A stretch of 14,517 nucleotides of DNA, from positions 1 through 14,517 of the forward strand of contig CAMXNV010000028.1 in the NCBI GenBank assembly GCA_947245315.1. The letters run 5' to 3'. The translations under genes and the position numbers were made by a program. Below, piece after piece: positions 6,201 to 12,019 of the stretch (its first letter is position 1; every line of letters starts with the position of its first letter). This DNA comes from an uncultured Oscillibacter sp. GTDB taxonomy: Bacteria; Bacillota; Clostridia; Oscillospirales; Oscillospiraceae. The notes under the pieces are model-generated. The model ran no database searches. It was not told where the DNA came from and was given only the letters and a program-made list of their open reading frames with translations.

Positions 6201-8145
6201 ACGCCCCCGGCGGGAGGTTCATCCGTTCCGTAATATACTGCTTCCCGTAAACGGCGTCATAGACCACCGCGTCCCGGAGCTCCAGCAGCTCCAAAGCCTC
6301 GGGGCTGAGCCCCGCCTCCTCCCGGGTGAAGCTGGGGTTCCCCTCCCCGTCCACAAAATAGAGGTCCGTCTGGGTGAGGCAGACCCGGCTCACCTTCTCC
6401 AGCAGCCCCCAGTACCGGGACACGGGTGTTCCCGTCAGCTCCAGGAGCTGGGGCCCCAGGGCGGTGATGCTGCTCTCCCGCCGGGTTCCCGCCAGGTCCC
6501 CCAGCAGGGCCGGGTCGTTGGCCCAGATCAGATAGTCCGTAGAATACAGATCGTTGATCTGCGCCTCGGTCCAGTTCAGGGTGTCGTTCTCCGGGCAGAG
6601 GCCCAGGAGGGTGTACACCGTGTCCCCGCCGGGCATGAAGAGGTTGGGCCTGTGGTCCCCGAAGAAGACGACGATGGTGGGCTCCCCGCAGGTCCGCAGG
6701 TAGTCCGTCAGCTCCCCCAGGGCCTGATCCGCCCGGGTGATGCCCTCCAGCATGACCCGGAGCCGGTCCCGCTGGGCGGGGGTGAACTGGGGGGCGATCA
6801 GGGGAATCTGGCACTCGTAGTTGAACTTCTCCGGATCAAAGGGCTGGTGGTTCTCCATGGTGATGCCGAAGAGGAAGGCCCGCTTCCCCTCCCGATTGAT
6901 AGCCTCCATGCGCTTCAGCATCCCCTGGAAGAAATAGCCGTCCCGCATGTAGTAGCCCCCATAGGCCCCGTCCTCCCGTTCAATTCCCATTTGTTGAATA
7001 TCATTTGAAAAATACAGTCCGTTGAATCCTAACAGAGGATAGGTGACGGTCCGATTATACAGAGTGTTATCATAGGCGTGCAACATTTCGGCGTCGTAAT
7101 CACCGGAGCCGGTGTACTGCTCCGCCAGGGCGTCAAAGCGCTCGTAGACGGCGGGGTCCTGGAAGCAGATGTTGGTCCCCGGGGGCAGGTCCAGGCCATT
7201 GAGCCCGTAGAGCATGGGAATCTCCAAATAGCCGGTGCCGTAGCCCAGGTAATGGCTGTGGAAGGTCCCGCTGACGCTCTCGGCCTCCAGGGCGTGGAAG
7301 TGCTCCAGGGGGTCCCCGTCGTACTGGATCACCGGCAGACGGCCCAGGTCATAGAAGGACTCGGAGAGAATAAAGAGAATGTTGGGCTTCACCTCCGGCT
7401 CCGCCCGGGCGTCCAGGAGCTGGTCCACCCGCTCCAGCACCTCCAGCATATAGGCCTCGTCATAGCCCTCCGGGGGCGTCTTGGGCTGGGGGAAGGCGTC
7501 CCGCCAAAGGCTGAGGGTCAGGCCGTGGAGGCTGTGACTCTCGGCGGGGTCCATCCGGGTGTAGAAGTCCACCTCCAGCCAGCCGCCCACGGTCCGGGTA
7601 CCGGAGCCGGTGAGGAGGATGCCCGCCAGCGTCAGGGACAGCAGGCAAGTCCGCCCCCGGGCCGTGCCCTCCAGGGCGGTGAGCCGCCGGGTGAGGAAGA
7701 GGAGCAGCACGCAGAACAGCAGGGCCGCCCCGGCCAGCCAGAAGTCCTGGGGGGGCGTCAGGTCCCCCGCCAGCCCGGCCACGTCTCCGGCGGCCCCGGC
7801 CAGGCCGAAGTCCGCCAGCTCCAGGGGCGTGCCGTTGATGGCGTTCTTAAAGTAATCCACCAGGGCCAAAGCCAGCCCCGCCGCCCCCACCGGCAGCGCG
7901 GCGGCCCAGAGCCGCCCCACCAGGGTCCCCAGCACATACACCGGCACAGCCCAGAGCAGGGCGGACATAGCCAGATGCCCGGGATAGTCCCGGACCCACT
8001 CCAAAACCCCAGGCAGGGTGCCGATGGAGATCCACTGCATGGCCCCGGTGACCGCCAGCCCCATGCAGAGGGAGGCAGCTCCGAAGAGACACCACCGGAG
8101 CCAGAGGGGCCCGACGGGAGGCTTTTTCTTAAACAATCCAAACAC
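6199..8145 (-). CDS. LTA-synthase-family membrane phosphotransferase (sulfatase/alkaline phosphatase fold)
   Basis: A 648-residue protein with an N-terminal membrane block of about five segments (roughly 15-35, 55-75, 80-97, 135-152, 168-184) and a C-terminal extracytoplasmic catalytic domain. Family hallmarks are PNILFILSESFYD with metal ligand Glu262, YGTGYLE with the likely nucleophile Thr304, an ENHQPFD segment, and FFGDHRP with metal ligands Asp497/His498. Relatives transfer glycerol-phosphate or phosphoethanolamine to lipoteichoic acid or other glycans; the exact substrate cannot be read from sequence. The only start before residue 28 is GTG at 8143-8145. An in-frame TAA lies upstream and no clear Shine-Dalgarno precedes it, so initiation may be weak. 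It is separated from upstream glyQS by a strong hairpin and a heptad repeat, and so is probably transcribed separately. Confidence 0.9.
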   Translation of the reverse strand: MFGLFKKKPPVGPLWLRWCLFGAASLCMGLAVTGAMQWISIGTLPGVLEWVRDYPGHLAMSALLWAVPVYVLGTLVGRLWAAALPVGAAGLALALVDYFKNAINGTPLELADFGLAGAAGDVAGLAGDLTPPQDFWLAGAALLFCVLLLFLTRRLTALEGTARGRTCLLSLTLAGILLTGSGTRTVGGWLEVDFYTRMDPAESHSLHGLTLSLWRDAFPQPKTPPEGYDEAYMLEVLERVDQLLDARAEPEVKPNILFILSESFYDLGRLPVIQYDGDPLEHFHALEAESVSGTFHSHYLGYGTGYLEIPMLYGLNGLDLPPGTNICFQDPAVYERFDALAEQYTGSGDYDAEMLHAYDNTLYNRTVTYPLLGFNGLYFSNDIQQMGIEREDGAYGGYYMRDGYFFQGMLKRMEAINREGKRAFLFGITMENHQPFDPEKFNYECQIPLIAPQFTPAQRDRLRVMLEGITRADQALGELTDYLRTCGEPTIVVFFGDHRPNLFMPGGDTVYTLLGLCPENDTLNWTEAQINDLYSTDYLIWANDPALLGDLAGTRRESSITALGPQLLELTGTPVSRYWGLLEKVSRVCLTQTDLYFVDGEGNPSFTREEAGLSPEALELLELRDAVVYDAVYGKQYITERMNLPPGA

Positions 8146-8154
8146 CCGCTTTCT

Positions 8155-8242
8155 AGTGAGGAGTTAGGAGTGAGGAGTTAGGAGTTGTCCGATAGAACCG
8201 AATCTCTTATAACTCCTAACTCCTAATTCCTCACTCCTAACT
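8155..8242. repeat. Heptad-repeat palindrome (GTGAGGA/GTTAGGA units)
   Basis: The left arm (8155-8186) is alternating seven-base units GTGAGGA and GTTAGGA. The right arm (8211-8242) is the imperfect complement built from TCCTAAC/TCCTCAC units. A 24-base spacer lies between. It immediately precedes the GTG start of the LTA-synthase-like gene, so any transcript entering that gene would carry the folded structure in its leader. Confidence 0.85.
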
Positions 8243-8287
8243 GCAAAACCAGGGGCCGCAGGGTCTCCCTGCGGCCCCTGGTTTTGC
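8243..8287. terminator. Perfect 21-bp hairpin after the glycyl-tRNA synthetase gene
   Basis: A 21-base arm (8243-8263, beginning GCAAAACCAGGGGCCGC) pairs exactly with 8267-8287 across a TCT loop. On the minus strand it starts at the base after the synthetase TGA (8288-8290) and ends GGTTTTGC. There is only a short T run inside the 3' arm, so it may act as a terminator or as an mRNA 3' stabiliser. The symmetry allows action on both strands. Confidence 0.75.
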
Positions 8288-9703
8288 TCAGTACGCCAGT
8301 TTCTCGGTGAGGTAGCTCTTGAGCTGGTCGATGGGAATCCGGACCTGGGACATGGAGTCCCGCTCCCGGACGGTGACGCAGTTGTCTCCCGCCTTGTCCG
8401 CGTCTCCCACGGTGTCGAAGTCCACGGTGACGCAGTAGGGGGTTCCGATCTCGTCCTCCCGGCGGTAGCGCTTGCCGATGGAGCCGGTCTCGTCGAAGTC
8501 CACCATCCACTCCTTGCTGAGCTCCTGCTGAATCTCCTGGGCCTTGGCGCTGAGCTTCTTGGAGAGGGGCAGCACCGCCACTTTGAAGGGCGCGATGGCG
8601 GGGTGGAAGCGCATGACGGTGCGCACGTCCTTCTTGGCCTCGTCCACCACTTCCTCGTCGTAGGCCTCCACCAGCAGGGCCAGGGTCATCCGGTCCGCGC
8701 CCAGGGAGGGCTCGATAACGTAGGGTATATAATGCTCGTTTTTATCCTGATCGTAATAGGTGAGGTCCTGGCCGGAGAACTTCTGATGCTGGCTCAGGTC
8801 GTAGTCCGTGCGGTCGGCCACGCCCCAGAGCTCGCCCCAGCCGAAGGGGAAGAGATACTCGAAGTCCGTGGTGGCCTTGGAGTAGAAGGCCAGCTCCTCG
8901 GGCTCGTGGTCCCGGAGCCGGAGGTTCTCCTCCTTGACGTTCAGGCCGATGAGCCAGTCGTGGCAGTAGGTCCGCCAGTACTGGAACCACTCCAGGTCCG
9001 TGTCGGGCTTGCAGAAGAACTCCAGCTCCATCTGCTCAAACTCCCGGATGCGGAAGATGAAGTTGCCCGGGGTGATCTCGTTGCGGAAGCTCTTGCCCAC
9101 CTGGCACACGCCGAAGGGGAGTTTTCTCCGGGTGGTCCGCTGGATGGCGGGGAAGTTGACGAAGATGCCCTGGGCGGTCTCGGGCCGGAGGTAGACCTCG
9201 TTGGCCGTGTCCTCGGTAACGCCCTGGTGGGTCTTGAACATGAGGTTGAACTTCCGGATGTCGGTGAAGTCGCACTTGCCGCAGCCGGGGCAGGGGACTT
9301 CCTTCTCCCGGATGAAGGTCACCAGGTCCTCCTGGGTCATGGCCTCCACGTTGACGTCCAGGCTGTTCTCCCGAACATAGTCCTCCACCAGCTTGTCCGC
9401 CCGGTGGCGCATCTTGCAGGCCTTGCAGTCGATGAGGGGATCGTTGAAGGTGGACACGTGTCCGGAGGCCACCCAGACCTGGGGGTTCATGAGGATGGCG
9501 GCGTCCAGGCCCACGTTATAGGGGTTCTCCTGGACGAACTTTTTCCACCAGGCCCGCTTCACGTTGTTCTTGAGCTCCACGCCCAGGGGGCCGTAGTCCC
9601 AGCTGTTGGCGAGGCCGCCGTAGATTTCGCTGCCGGGGAAGACGAAGCCCCGGCCTTTGCAGAGGGCGACGATTTTTTCCATGGTTTTCTGCTTGTTGTC
9701 CAT
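8288..9703 (-). CDS. glyQS: Glycine--tRNA ligase, dimeric (eukaryote/archaea-like) class II type
   Basis: Charges tRNA(Gly) with glycine in the cytoplasm. The single-chain dimeric form is shown by length (471 residues) and class II motifs: FPGSEIYGG and WDYGPLGVELKNN near the N-terminus, FRNEITPGNFIFRIREFEQMELEFF around motif 2, and EPSLGADRMTLALL as motif 3. It is not the separate GlyQ/GlyS pair. Cysteine pairs DCKAC (about 95) and CPGCGKC (about 140) probably bind zinc. The C-terminal anticodon-binding domain runs from about 375 with KVAVLPL. Two ATGs are possible: 9707-9709 lies only three bases from AAGGAG, whereas 9701-9703 lies nine bases away and is preferred. The gene has its own promoter and a T-box leader, so it is expected to respond to uncharged tRNA(Gly). 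Often annotated glyS. Confidence 0.95.
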   Translation of the reverse strand: MDNKQKTMEKIVALCKGRGFVFPGSEIYGGLANSWDYGPLGVELKNNVKRAWWKKFVQENPYNVGLDAAILMNPQVWVASGHVSTFNDPLIDCKACKMRHRADKLVEDYVRENSLDVNVEAMTQEDLVTFIREKEVPCPGCGKCDFTDIRKFNLMFKTHQGVTEDTANEVYLRPETAQGIFVNFPAIQRTTRRKLPFGVCQVGKSFRNEITPGNFIFRIREFEQMELEFFCKPDTDLEWFQYWRTYCHDWLIGLNVKEENLRLRDHEPEELAFYSKATTDFEYLFPFGWGELWGVADRTDYDLSQHQKFSGQDLTYYDQDKNEHYIPYVIEPSLGADRMTLALLVEAYDEEVVDEAKKDVRTVMRFHPAIAPFKVAVLPLSKKLSAKAQEIQQELSKEWMVDFDETGSIGKRYRREDEIGTPYCVTVDFDTVGDADKAGDNCVTVRERDSMSQVRIPIDQLKSYLTEKLAY

Positions 9704-9720
9704 AGTCATTCTCTCCTTAA

Positions 9721-9755
9721 AAATAAAATGCCCCGAGCCTTTGTTGGCTCAGGGC
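9721..9755 (-). terminator. T-box-controlled intrinsic terminator
   Basis: Ten-base arms 9746-9755 and 9730-9739 with a six-base loop are followed on the minus strand by ATTTTATTTTT. This is the off-state of the glyQS T-box and ends just before the synthetase Shine-Dalgarno. Confidence 0.88.
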
Positions 9756-9949
9756 GAACTTCCGTCCGCGGTTCCACCTGAATTCCCCCTGGCGGGGGCG
9801 CTCTGCCCGATAACGGCGGGAGGCCGGCGGGGCATTGCCTCCCCGCGGCGCAGGGGCGCCAAGCGGTCTCCCTCCCGGAAGGGCTTGCACCAAGCGCCCT
9901 CTCTCTAAGCCGGGACGGGGGAAACTCTTCCCCTGTATGCCTTTGAACT
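9721..9949 (-). promoter_or_regulatory. T-box riboswitch (tRNA-Gly responsive) upstream of glyQS
   Basis: The minus-strand leader carries the T-box core GGTGGAACCGCGG at 9766-9778. Its UGGA bulge would pair with the UCCA 3' end of tRNA(Gly), fitting the discriminator base U73 of bacterial tRNA(Gly). Upstream are an AGAGAG element and the loop GCTTGGTGCAAGCCC (about 9881-9906), typical of Stem I. The terminator stem GCCCTGAGCC / GGCTCGGGGC (9730-9755) is followed by ATTTTATTTTT. Mutual exclusion is visible: TCAGG (9777-9781) can pair with CCTGA (9749-9753), part of the terminator stem. A GGC specifier is expected, but I could not place it uniquely. Confidence 0.93.
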
Positions 9950-9955
9950 TTCGTC

Positions 9956-9984
9956 ACTGTATCATGTTTTGGGGAAGTTGTCAA
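9956..9984 (-). promoter_or_regulatory. Sigma-A-type promoter of the glyQS T-box leader
   Basis: On the minus strand TTGACA (complement of 9979-9984) and TACAGT (complement of 9956-9961) are separated by 17 bases. The three bases before the -10 read TGA, giving an extended -10 (TGATACAGT). Transcription would begin near 9949. The repeat island starts about 17 bases upstream of the -35. Confidence 0.8.
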
Positions 9985-10000
9985 GGGGGTTCGCCATGGG

Positions 10001-10116
10001 GGGCGCGCCTGAATGAACGGCGGAGCCGGAATGACTTCCCACGCGCAATTAGGTTGAGCGGGGGTTTGTCCGACATTGAATCGATCAGCTCCTCTTTTCG
10101 CTGGCGCTACCCTGGT
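10001..10116 (+). repeat. About 117-bp inverted repeat, left copy (D1)
   Basis: From GGGCGCGCCTGAAT to CGCTGGCGCTACCC this matches the reverse complement of 10891-11007. The longest identical block is 23 bases (10028-10050 against 10957-10979), with further exact blocks of 14-15 bases. A small internal hairpin differs in a paired way: CGGC-gga-GCCG here, CTGGC-gaa-GCCAG in the other copy. The two copies bracket the HTH/small-protein pair. No coding sequence is seen in it. Confidence 0.9.
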
Positions 10117-10143
10117 AAGCGAATCGGCTTAGCCAAAACCCAA

Positions 10144-10289
10144 GGCTCCCTCTCTGAGGGAGCTGTCGCCGCCGAAGGCGGTGACTGAGGGAGTTCCCCC
10201 GTTTTCCCCGCAAGGTACAGCCCTGGGAAAACTCCCTCCGTCACGGCTACGCCGTGCCACCTCCCTCAAAGAGGGAGGCTTTTGTGGGG
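10144..10289. repeat. Paired stem-loop module repeat (copy ii), heads outward
   Basis: The left module (10144-10195) is GGCTCCCTC-TCTG-AGGGAGC, then GCCGCCGAAGGCGG, then CTGAGGGAGTT. The right module (10230-10279) is its partner in reverse: ACTCCCTCC, GTCACGGC-TAC-GCCGTG, CCTCCCTC-AAA-GAGGGAGG. Between them GTTTTCCC (10201-10208) can pair with GGGAAAAC (10225-10232). The right 46 bases (10244-10289) differ at one position from the copy at the window end. It lies just downstream of the HTH gene stop, where it could end or stabilise that transcript. Confidence 0.88.
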
Positions 10290-10300
10290 TCTGATCCCTG

Positions 10301-10543
10301 TTAGGCTTGGGGGTCTCCCCGCCATGTGGGATCATCGGTGACGCCCAGCAGGTAGTCTGTGGAGACATGAAAATACTCCGCCAGAAGCACCAGCTTTTCA
10401 AAGGTGGTTTCCCTCGTCCCATTTTCCATTGTGCAAATTGCCTTATTGGAAAGGCCAATAACTTCCCCAAGCTGCTTCTGACTAATACCAGCTTGCTTGC
10501 GCAAAAGAGAAAGCCGCTTATCAAATAAAATAAGTTTTTGCAT
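10301..10543 (-). CDS. XRE-family HTH transcriptional regulator
   Basis: An 80-residue protein that is almost only a Cro/C1-type helix-turn-helix domain: RLSLLRKQAGISQKQLGEVIGLSNKAICTMENG for the DNA-binding helices, then TTFEKLVLLAEYFHVSTDYLLGVTD, the usual end of these repressors. A longer reading from 10645 is possible, but ATG at 10543 is preferred. It begins right at the domain, follows AAGGGG at a usable distance, and avoids running through the divergent promoter. It is more AT-rich than the surrounding housekeeping genes, as is its divergent partner, which suggests transfer. Probably represses its own and the neighbour's promoter through the inverted repeat at 10567-10593; targets are not proven. 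Confidence 0.9.
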   Translation of the reverse strand: MQKLILFDKRLSLLRKQAGISQKQLGEVIGLSNKAICTMENGTRETTFEKLVLLAEYFHVSTDYLLGVTDDPTWRGDPQA

Positions 10544-10552
10544 AAAAACCCC

Positions 10553-10593
10553 TTGATATTTTACAATTAGTAGACTATCATAAAATCTACTAA
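10553..10593. promoter_or_regulatory. Divergent promoter with operator-like inverted repeat
   Basis: On the plus strand TTGATA (10553-10558) and TATCAT (10576-10581) are 17 bases apart, a good promoter for the small gene at 10623. TTAGTAGA (10567-10574) and TCTACTAA (10586-10593) form an exact 8-bp inverted repeat with an 11-base spacer that covers the -10. This is the geometry of an XRE-type operator. A minus-strand promoter for the HTH gene must lie in the same space, but I could not pick one out convincingly. Confidence 0.7.
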
Positions 10594-10622
10594 AAGTAAA
10601 TATTGGAAAGGATGTATAGACG

Positions 10623-10868
10623 ATGCTTGATATCTTGAATGCCATTTATCACGATAGCCTCCCCCTGTTAGAGACGCTCTCGTGCTTGGACACCCCTCAG
10701 TGTGAAGAAGAGCGAAAAATTGTGACCCAGCTCCGGACTGTGGACGAGAAAATCGCAGAGGCGCTAAAACCCAGCATAGAGGCTCTGGCGGATCGACAGG
10801 CGGAGAAATCCTTTTACATCGGCGTCCGCTTTGGTGCGCAATTAATGGCAGAGCTTATGTCGCAATGA
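10623..10868 (+). CDS. Small protein, DUF6809-like
   Basis: An 81-residue, mostly helical protein with no signal peptide or membrane span. The outline MLDILNAIYHDSLPLLE, a charged helix EEERKIVTQLRTVDEKIAEAL, and a C-terminal SFYIGVRFGAQLMAELM resembles DUF6809, a small family of unknown function often near mobile or phage-derived genes in Clostridia. I recall the family pattern and have not searched. AAAGGA at 10607-10612 lies ten bases before the ATG. It is divergent from the HTH gene, with the operator-like palindrome between, so the two probably form a regulator-target pair. The reading frame ends 22 bases before the right inverted repeat. Confidence 0.8.
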   Translation: MLDILNAIYHDSLPLLETLSCLDTPQCEEERKIVTQLRTVDEKIAEALKPSIEALADRQAEKSFYIGVRFGAQLMAELMSQ

Positions 10869-10890
10869 CCGGCGGAAGACTTACGCAAGC

Positions 10891-11007
10891 GCCGGGGTAG
10901 CGCCAGCGGAAAGAGTCGCTTGTCGATTCGTCAAGGGACAAACCCCCGCTAAATTGAATTGCGCGTGGGAAGTCATTCCTGGCTTCGCCAGTTATTCAGG
11001 CGCGCCC
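10891..11007 (-). repeat. About 117-bp inverted repeat, right copy (D2)
   Basis: Reverse-complement partner of 10001-10116. Its outer end (AGGCGCGCCC, 10998-11007) abuts copy C of the 115-bp repeat with no spacer. Its inner end follows the small gene closely. The hairpin CTGGC-gaa-GCCAG is intact on the minus strand. Confidence 0.9.
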
Positions 11008-11122
11008 TCGTCGGAACAAACTGCACTACGTGAATCCCGCCCTTCGGGCAGGCTTCACTCCGTTCCGTTTGTTCCTCCTCTCCCCACGAAAACCGCTTCG
11101 CTGGGTTTTCGCGGGGGCCCCC
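11008..11122 (-). repeat. 115-bp structured intergenic repeat, copy C (inverted)
   Basis: Reverse complement of the family found at 2081-2195. The first hairpin is identical to copy A (CGAAAACC/GGTTTTCG). The second hairpin region has different bases but keeps a hairpin: GTGAA..CCTGCCC-gaa-GGGCGGG..TTCAC. The end TCGTCGGAA matches the TTCCGACGA end of the other copies. Together with D2, the 75-base spacer and copy B it fills 10869-11341, where no gene is credible. Confidence 0.85.
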
Positions 11123-11197
11123 GTGTTCCCCAATACTTCTTTTACTCTTTTGGACCGTGCACGGCCCGTTTTCTCGTTTTCTTCTGGAAGAAAATTT

Positions 11198-11313
11198 GGG
11201 GCCCCCGCCGCAACCCAGCGTAGCGGTTGCGGTGGGGAGAGGAGGAAGGAATGGAGCAGAGCGCAGTCCTCGCCGTCAGGCGGGGACGGAGCGGGCGGAA
11301 TTTGTTCCGACGA
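11198..11313 (+). repeat. 115-bp structured intergenic repeat, copy B
   Basis: Same family as copies A and C, in plus orientation and facing copy C across a 75-base spacer (11123-11197). Its first hairpin reads CCGCAACC/GGTTGCGG in place of CGAAAACC/GGTTTTCG: three stem positions changed, each matched on the opposite arm. The second hairpin TCCTCGCC-GTCA-GGCGGGGA is conserved with copy A. Confidence 0.88.
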
Positions 11314-11320
11314 CATGGGG

Positions 11321-11350
11321 GGTGCATTGCACCAGCCATCTTCATGGCTG
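11321..11350. repeat. Two small adjacent palindromes at the 3' end of the YoaK-family gene
   Basis: GGTGCA-t-TGCACC (11321-11333) overlaps by one base a hairpin CAGCCAT-cttc-ATGGCTG (11333-11350). The latter includes the stop codon of the minus-strand gene. There is no T run, so a classical terminator is not supported, but the position fits a transcript 3' structure. Confidence 0.5.
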
Positions 11351-12019
11351 CAATCCTCCCCGCCCGTCAGGGCGAGTACCAGCTAACCCCTTTTGGGGAA
11401 TTAAAAACACCACTGGCAGCACCAGAAGAGGCAGGCATCCATAGATGCCGGGAATCCCCCACCGCCCCACGCACCACCATCCCCAGGTCACTCCCAGATG
11501 GAAGCACACCAGGGTCCCGCCGAAGAAGCGGAACTTCCGCAGCTGCTCCGGGTCCCGGTCACAAAGGTACTCCGTAATCCCCTCGGTAAACTGCCGCAGG
11601 TTGTTGGTGGAAAAAATGGTGGCGCAGCTAAACCCATCCGCCTGGGTGAAGGCCACCCACTGCACCGCCGTCACGAAGAACATGGGATAGAGGGCCAGAA
11701 TGGGGTCCGTCTCCGGCGGGATCCAGGCCAGCGCCAGGCAGGCCGCCAGGTCCAGAAGGATGGCCCCGAACCGGAGCCGCCGCATCCGCCCCCGCCGCCG
11801 CCAGAGCACGGCCAGCACGATGCCCGCAGTGTACGAAACCGTGCCCCCCAGCCGGACCAGGGCGGCCCCCCAAGACCCGTCCAGCCCGGATACCACGAGG
11901 TAAATTAGGTTGGAGGTCTCGGAGGAGCCGAAGGTCCCGCCCCGGGTCAGCAGGGCGTAGAGGCCGAAGAAGCCGCCCACCGCCGCCATGGCGTGATGGG
12001 CCCGGGTTTCCGCGCTCAC
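11342..12019 (-). CDS. YoaK/DUF1275-family integral membrane protein
   Basis: A 225-residue membrane protein with about six hydrophobic segments. The opening HHAMAAVGGFFGLYALLTRGGTFGSSETSNLIYLV matches the DUF1275 (YoaK) pattern of a first helix followed by a GG-F-x-x-x-T-x-N-L-like motif. A related second half (FFVTAVQWVAFTQADGFSCATIFSTNNLRQFTEGI) gives an internal-repeat look. Function is unknown; a transporter role is only suspected for the family. It starts with GTG at 12017-12019, directly after the aspS TAA, and GGAGG in the last aspS codons provides the ribosome binding site. The two genes are therefore coupled. The last ~11 codons pass through sequence resembling a repeat hairpin, so the C-terminus may have been replaced. 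Confidence 0.85.
   Translation of the reverse strand: MSAETRAHHAMAAVGGFFGLYALLTRGGTFGSSETSNLIYLVVSGLDGSWGAALVRLGGTVSYTAGIVLAVLWRRRGRMRRLRFGAILLDLAACLALAWIPPETDPILALYPMFFVTAVQWVAFTQADGFSCATIFSTNNLRQFTEGITEYLCDRDPEQLRKFRFFGGTLVCFHLGVTWGWWCVGRWGIPGIYGCLPLLVLPVVFLIPQKGLAGTRPDGRGGLQP

Noticed and set aside
6103..7008. Plus-strand open reading frame running from the repeat into the LTA-synthase-like gene
   Set aside because: It starts in repeat sequence, is antisense to a well-supported gene and has shadow-frame composition.
7078..8181. Plus-strand open reading frame opposite the N-terminal half of the LTA-synthase-like gene
   Set aside because: Gln/Gly/Pro/His-rich composition and no motif; the opposite strand has clear membrane and catalytic motifs.
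8155..8242. Possible CRISPR or short tandem array
   Set aside because: Units are seven bases and contiguous, with one palindromic turn. There are no regularly spaced unique spacers and no cas genes.
10544..10645. N-terminal extension of the HTH regulator by 34 residues
   Set aside because: It would be coded through the divergent promoter and operator and overlap the small gene's start; ATG at 10543 begins exactly at the domain and has AAGGGG upstream.
9985..11341. Complete insertion sequence in the island
   Set aside because: No transposase, integrase or resolvase is encoded on either strand; only a non-autonomous unit can be proposed.
11030..11577. Several overlapping small frames in the repeat region before the YoaK-family gene
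   Set aside because: They translate inverted repeats on both strands (similar peptides appear in opposite directions) and lack plausible starts.
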